Shown: piece after piece, positions 14,725-17,392 of the stretch | How the letters are laid out: every line of letters begins with the position of its first letter | Position numbering within the stretch: the first letter of the stretch is position 1 | Origin: CALBZH01 sp964538515 | GTDB lineage: Bacteria > Desulfobacterota > Syntrophobacteria > Syntrophobacterales > Syntrophobacteraceae | Assembly: GCA_964538515.1 (NCBI GenBank) | Contig: CAZIEW010000088.1 | Span: 1-17,392 of the forward strand | Direction: 5' to 3' | DNA length: 17,392 nt | The notes under the pieces: generated by a model | What the model was told of the DNA's origin: nothing | What the model saw: the letters and a program-made list of their open reading frames with translations, nothing else | The model's database searches: none | Program-made: the position numbers and the translations under genes

Positions 14725-15563
14725 GACAACGGCTCCCCTCCCTCACCCGCTAACGATGCCAAATCTTTTCGTAGCTGCCCGGCCGCTGCGTGAAGCGTTT
14801 CGAAGATAGCCTTCACTCCCTCACAGGAATAGTGCCTGTCGGGCCATTTGAAGTAGCCGCAGCATTCCGCGAGATAGTCACAAGCGGAGCATTCCCCTCC
14901 GCTCGCCAAAGAGCCGGCCCTGAGGCCTTGCGTGAAAGTCACCTGGTCCCCGCTCAGCTCGCAACCGGCGAGACCTCTGGGAAGTACCTGTTTACCGTCC
15001 TCCGCGATGGTGCGGATCTGCGAGGGATCTTCTTCCTGGATGGACCAAAGGGTCAGGGACTCCTTGCGATAGTAGGCCAGAAGCAGACTGTGGAAATACT
15101 CGACCGGTTGTGAAACCGTCGACTGGTGCAAATACGCACTCACGACGCGCTCCATCTCCAGGATCAGACTCGGCTCCGGCTGGGAGACGACGAGCTTCAC
15201 CGCGAAGTTCAAGGCGAGAGCGAGTTTAACGACGCTGCTGAACCCGGCGACGACCGGAACCGTCACCCGGACAGACCGTCTCGCAAGGAGTGTCGTCCAT
15301 CGATAGAGGAGCGGAAGATCTTTCTCAACATCCTGGACCACGAGATCCACCGGAACCTCCGGGCTCCAGCTCAGCAGAGGTCCGGGATCTGCCCCCAAGG
15401 AAAGCACCTGGATATAGGCGACTCTCCCCAGATCCTCCATGGAAAGGCTCCTGATGATCTCGGCCGGGTCGTCGTGACGCACGATTAGCTGGCGACCCCG
15501 GTAAGCCTCAACCCATTCAGCCGGAATGTTGTAAACAAGTGCATCCACCTGGGCCCCTCGCAC
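14721..15563 (-). CDS. Radical SAM partner protein with SPASM-like cysteine cluster only
   Basis: The product has 280 aa, cytoplasmic. The N-terminal two thirds alternate strands and helices (VDLVVQDVEK, VRVTVPVVAG, FAVKLVVSQPEPSLILEM), like a barrel-type fold, but carry no CxxxCxxC motif. The C-terminal part holds C201, then CSACDYLAECC (C225, C228, C234, C235) and C247. This shares the CxxCDYLxxC pattern with the SPASM domain of the adjacent enzyme, so Fe-S binding is likely. It looks like a degenerate paralogue or docking partner of the maturase. The GTG at 15563 has AAGG 6 bases upstream and is 31 bases after the precursor stop. A well-placed ATG at 15576 lies in another frame; deleting one of the two C at 15563-15564 would fuse it in as MKVFVRGAQV, so an indel or sequence error is possible. 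Confidence 0.75.
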   Translation of the reverse strand: MRGAQVDALVYNIPAEWVEAYRGRQLIVRHDDPAEIIRSLSMEDLGRVAYIQVLSLGADPGPLLSWSPEVPVDLVVQDVEKDLPLLYRWTTLLARRSVRVTVPVVAGFSSVVKLALALNFAVKLVVSQPEPSLILEMERVVSAYLHQSTVSQPVEYFHSLLLAYYRKESLTLWSIQEEDPSQIRTIAEDGKQVLPRGLAGCELSGDQVTFTQGLRAGSLASGGECSACDYLAECCGYFKWPDRHYSCEGVKAIFETLHAAAGQLRKDLASLAGEGGEPLS

Positions 15564-15594
15564 CGAAAACCTTCATGACTCCTGCCGGCCCCAA

Positions 15595-15954
15595 TCAGAA
15601 CCGGTTGACCCAGGCACCGCCCCCGTTGACCCATGCTGCCCCTCGGTTTGCCCAGACGCCTCCTCCAACGGCGCGATTCGCCCAGGCGCCGCCACCGCCT
15701 CCCCCGTTCACCCAAGCTCCGCCTCCCCCACCAGCACGGTTTGCCCAGGCGCCTCCGCCTCCGCCGCGGTTCGCCCAGGCGCCCGCTGCATGCGCCTCGC
15801 GATCGGCTCCAGATCTTGCTTCAGTCAGAAGAGCCCCTCCGATAACAGCCAGAGACCACTTTCCCAGAGAAAGGAGAAAGCGTCTTCTGCCCATCATCTC
15901 TTCTTCTTTCGCGTCGTGCTCGTGAGTCACCTGCCCTTTCGAATCGTGATCCAT
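15595..15954 (-). CDS. Candidate RiPP precursor: Tat-like leader and seven WxN motifs
   Basis: The product has 119 aa. Residues 1-21 are polar and acidic. MGRRRFLLSL (21-30) has a twin-arginine Tat motif (RRRFLL at 23-28), followed by a moderately hydrophobic stretch to about 43 and an AHA signal-peptidase-like box at 54-56. From residue 57 to the end the chain is Gly-rich with seven Trp-Xaa-Asn motifs, Trp at 60, 70, 81, 91, 101, 108 and 115, mostly GAWANR or GAWVN, ending WVNRF. No Cys, Ser or Thr is present in this core. Repeated W/F-x-N in Gly-rich cores is the substrate type of three-residue cyclophane (triceptide) radical SAM enzymes such as the GrrA/GrrM group. ATG at 15954 has GGGAG about 8 bases upstream. 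An in-frame ATG at 16047 (150 aa) starts 20 bases after the NTF2-like stop and cannot be excluded. Confidence 0.82.
   Translation of the reverse strand: MDHDSKGQVTHEHDAKEEEMMGRRRFLLSLGKWSLAVIGGALLTEARSGADREAHAAGAWANRGGGGGAWANRAGGGGGAWVNGGGGGGAWANRAVGGGVWANRGAAWVNGGGAWVNRF
15598..15786 (-). repeat. Degenerate Gly-rich WxN repeat array (precursor core)
   Basis: This DNA encodes residues 57-119 of the precursor. Seven units of the form (G/A/V)W(A/V)N(R/G) plus a Gly spacer are spaced 10, 11, 10, 10, 7 and 7 residues apart, Trp to Trp. The codons for Gly vary between units, so the repeats are conserved at protein level rather than as fresh DNA duplications. Its complement reads as a proline-rich open frame, which is an artefact. 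Confidence 0.85.
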
Positions 15955-16067
15955 GTCCAGTCTCCCGTCTTTTCGCTGATGTGTTAAGCCCGTCCACGAT
16001 GAAGCGAGTCCCGTTTCCGCCAAGAGTAGGGGGAGCGTCGCGTCCATGTGGCCAGAGCCTTTCCGCT

Positions 16068-16556
16068 CTATTTTGCCTGTTCAGCCCCGAGCCTGGAGAA
16101 GTGAAGGCAAACAATCCGCCACTTGCCTTTCACCTGGGTCAGAGTCCCGGACATGTTGAAGACGCGCTCCTTCTTCTCGTTGCTCACGATTCCATCGATC
16201 CTGACGGTGGCGGCGAACCAGGCCGTGCCTCCCTTGGAGCCGACGGCTGCGTATTCCGCGCCGAATGTCAATGTCCCGGGCTCAAAACGGCTGAAAATTT
16301 GGTTGTAGGCCCCCCCGATGGCCTCCTCGCCCACATAGATTTCGCCGGGTCCCGTACCCATCAGGGTGATGTTCGGATCTGGAGCGTACGTGTCCATGAT
16401 TCCCTTCAGGTCTTGACCGCTGAGGGCTTGATTGTGCTGTTCCAGCAGTGCTTTCACTTCGCCCGCAACCCTTGACTCGTGCTGTTTCGCGAGACACGGT
16501 GAGGCGAGCACCAGGCAGACCAGGACGATCAAGAGCAAACCCCCTTTTCGAACCAT
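16068..16556 (-). CDS. Exported NTF2/SnoaL-like protein
   Basis: The product has 162 aa. A clear signal peptide (MVRKGG, hydrophobic 7-20, cleavage near CLA at residue 23) sends it out of the cytoplasm. The mature part matches the small NTF2-like/SnoaL cone fold: N-terminal helices VKALLEQHNQALSGQDL, then DTYAPDPNITLMG, the GEEAIGGAYNQIF helix, and strands GTAWFAATVRIDG, FNMSGTLTQVKGKWRIVCLHFS. This superfamily includes isomerases, cyclases, dehydratases and ligand-binding domains, and no catalytic residue can be assigned. ATG at 16556 has AAAGGAG 5-6 bases upstream, so the long upstream extension of the frame is not used. It is 113 bases upstream of the precursor start and in the same direction, so it may be the first gene of the RiPP operon. 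Confidence 0.85.
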   Translation of the reverse strand: MVRKGGLLLIVLVCLVLASPCLAKQHESRVAGEVKALLEQHNQALSGQDLKGIMDTYAPDPNITLMGTGPGEIYVGEEAIGGAYNQIFSRFEPGTLTFGAEYAAVGSKGGTAWFAATVRIDGIVSNEKKERVFNMSGTLTQVKGKWRIVCLHFSRLGAEQAK

Positions 16557-16931
16557 AGCTTCTCCTTTCGTTTGGCTGGTTTGAGGAAACGAGACCATCA
16601 TGCCGGCCGACCGCGCCATCCACCAAGCGCGTGCCAGCCGCTGCCCATGGCACACCGAAACGTTCGGGATCCCATGCAAGCTGCCGGTGGAGCCAACGTC
16701 CGATCCCGGAGGAAGAAAAGGTCGACGAGCCTGCAGCAAGACATATGACAGCTCATACGCTTAAAGAACATTGTACCTTGGTCCAATCCTGCTGCCCGAG
16801 AGGGTGGGCAGGGATCTTTACTTGGGGAGCCCGTGAGCCTTCTTTTCCACCACAGTCATTGCTGTTCTTCCGGAGCACCTAAAAGGGCCAAGAACCGATG
16901 ACGCCTTTCCCGACGTAGGACAAATAGGGAC
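16557..16931. other. Intergenic stretch upstream of the NTF2-like gene
   Basis: This 375-base stretch lies between the end of the efflux channel gene and the NTF2-like start. It should hold the RiPP operon promoter. TACAAT (minus strand, about 16771-16776) is a fair -10 but its -35 is poor. It contains the 18-bp palindrome at 16770-16787 and a GC-rich CTGCCC/GGGCAG hairpin (16792-16797 with 16806-16811) without a U tract. No gene is seen. Confidence 0.5.
16770..16787. promoter_or_regulatory. 18-bp near-palindrome, copy 2 of a pair flanking the RiPP locus
   Basis: ATTGTACCTTGGTCCAAT differs at two positions from the perfect palindrome at 13476-13493. It lies 214 bases upstream of the NTF2-like start and overlaps the only fair -10 on that strand (TACAAT), where a repressor could block transcription. 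Regulator unknown. Confidence 0.45.
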
Positions 16932-17392
16932 TCACTCTGTTTGCACCGTAGCGCCTTCCGTAAGTTCTTCGGCTCTGCTCACCCATCCGCCACCCATGAC
17001 TTTGTAGAGATTGATGTGGGAAACGAGGAGCGCGGTCATGGATTGGGAATAGGCGAGCTCAGCGGGGAAAAGCTGTGACTCGGCGTTGAGCACCGTCAGA
17101 TACTGGGTGTAGCCCCCCTGGTACTGCAGCCAGGCAAGGCGGTCGTATTCCTTGAGGGACCCAACCAGAGCCCGCTGGGCCGCAAGCTGGTCCGCGAGCT
17201 TCTGACGAATGACGAGAGCATTTTCGACGTCGCTGAAGGCGCTCAGGATCGCATTCTGGTAGCTTTCGAGAGCGGCCTTCTGCTGGGCCTCGGCCTGCTT
17301 GACCTGGCCCCGGATCGCCCCGGCGGTGAAAATGGGGCCGGTAAACGTGCCCGCGTAGCTCCAAATCTTGGACGGCCCCGTGAAAAGGTCGG
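16932..17392 (-). CDS. RND-type outer-membrane efflux lipoprotein, NodT/OprM-like (C-terminal part)
   Basis: The N-terminal part lies outside the window; 152 residues up to the TGA at 16934-16932 are visible. Read on the minus strand, it shows the family's second-half features: a TFTGPIFTAGAIRGQVKQAE segment, helix ALESYQNAILSAFSDVENAL, LxxxRxLVGSLKEYDRLAWLQYQGGYTQYLTVLNAE, and the closing LYKVMGGGW. These match the NodT family of outer-membrane factors that pair with RND pumps and membrane-fusion proteins to form tripartite efflux systems. Length past GGGW is about 19 residues, as usual. The pump genes would lie beyond the window edge. A link to export of the RiPP product is not supported, since the gene is separated by 375 bases. 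Confidence 0.9.
   Translation of the reverse strand, partial: DLFTGPSKIWSYAGTFTGPIFTAGAIRGQVKQAEAQQKAALESYQNAILSAFSDVENALVIRQKLADQLAAQRALVGSLKEYDRLAWLQYQGGYTQYLTVLNAESQLFPAELAYSQSMTALLVSHINLYKVMGGGWVSRAEELTEGATVQTE

Noticed and set aside
15539..15925. Proline-rich open frame on the plus strand (APPPPPRFAQ-like repeats)
   Set aside because: It is the complement of the Gly-rich WxN repeat array. The minus frame has a ribosome site, a signal-like leader and fitting neighbours; the plus frame has none of these.
16621..16637. Sigma54-like promoter TGGCACGCGCTTGG on the minus strand, upstream of the NTF2-like gene
   Set aside because: The -12 element lacks GC and the spacing is one base short, so it fails the strict GG-N10-GC rule.
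16792..16811. GC-rich hairpin CTGCCC/GGGCAG as terminator of the efflux channel gene
   Set aside because: The stem is only 6 bp with an 8-base loop and no U tract follows on the minus strand.

Overview
The window is GC-rich (roughly 60% by eye) bacterial chromosomal DNA. The features fit a Gram-negative with a lipoprotein-rich envelope: five clear or possible lipoproteins, an OprM/NodT-type outer-membrane efflux channel, and a Tat-type signal. Shine-Dalgarno sites of the AGGAG type precede most genes. The gene mix (DUF3313 lipoprotein, TPR proteins with a 48-50 residue period, a DAC-like sensor protein, a SPASM radical SAM system) would suit a deltaproteobacterium/Desulfobacterota-like genome, but that taxonomic guess is weak. 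I see no transposase, integrase, phage gene, CRISPR array or origin.

Layout. (1) 1-180: the 3' part of a tRNA-Gln(CUG), a complete tRNA-Glu(CUC), and a strong hairpin that probably ends the tRNA transcript. (2) 518-3684, minus strand: an isochorismatase-family cysteine hydrolase, and a long exported TPR protein with an N-terminal carboxypeptidase-regulatory-like domain. (3) 3878-7243, plus strand: a DisA/DAC-like sensor protein (DACNV type), then a coupled pair made of an exported tandem rhodanese-like protein with Asn in place of both catalytic cysteines and a membrane-anchored transglutaminase-like protease-fold protein. (4) 13177 down to 7227, minus strand: six closely spaced genes encoding an esterase-like lipoprotein, a patatin-like lipoprotein, a large exported protein of unknown function, a DUF3313 lipoprotein, an exported single-cysteine thioredoxin-fold protein, and a lone CheR-type methyltransferase. 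(5) 16556 down to 13564, minus strand: a candidate RiPP (ribosomally made, post-translationally modified peptide) locus. It holds an exported NTF2/SnoaL-like protein, a precursor with a Tat-like leader and seven Trp-Xaa-Asn motifs in Gly-rich spacers, a partner protein with a SPASM-like cysteine cluster but no radical SAM cysteines, and a radical SAM/SPASM enzyme. (6) 16932 to the end, minus strand: the C-terminal part of an RND-type outer-membrane efflux protein.

The strongest candidate for an undescribed system is block 5. The seven WxN motifs match the substrate type of radical SAM enzymes that form three-residue cyclophanes (triceptides, as in the GrrM/OscB group). The inferred scheme is that the radical SAM enzyme, helped by the SPASM-only partner, crosslinks Trp to Asn at several sites, and that the peptide is then exported folded through Tat and cut after the AHA box just before the first motif. 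Two near-identical 18-bp palindromes sit in the noncoding stretches on either side of the locus (13476-13493 and 16770-16787) and could be operators. Export and localisation signals dominate the window, so envelope function is a common theme, but no shared pathway linking blocks 3, 4 and 5 can be shown from sequence alone.
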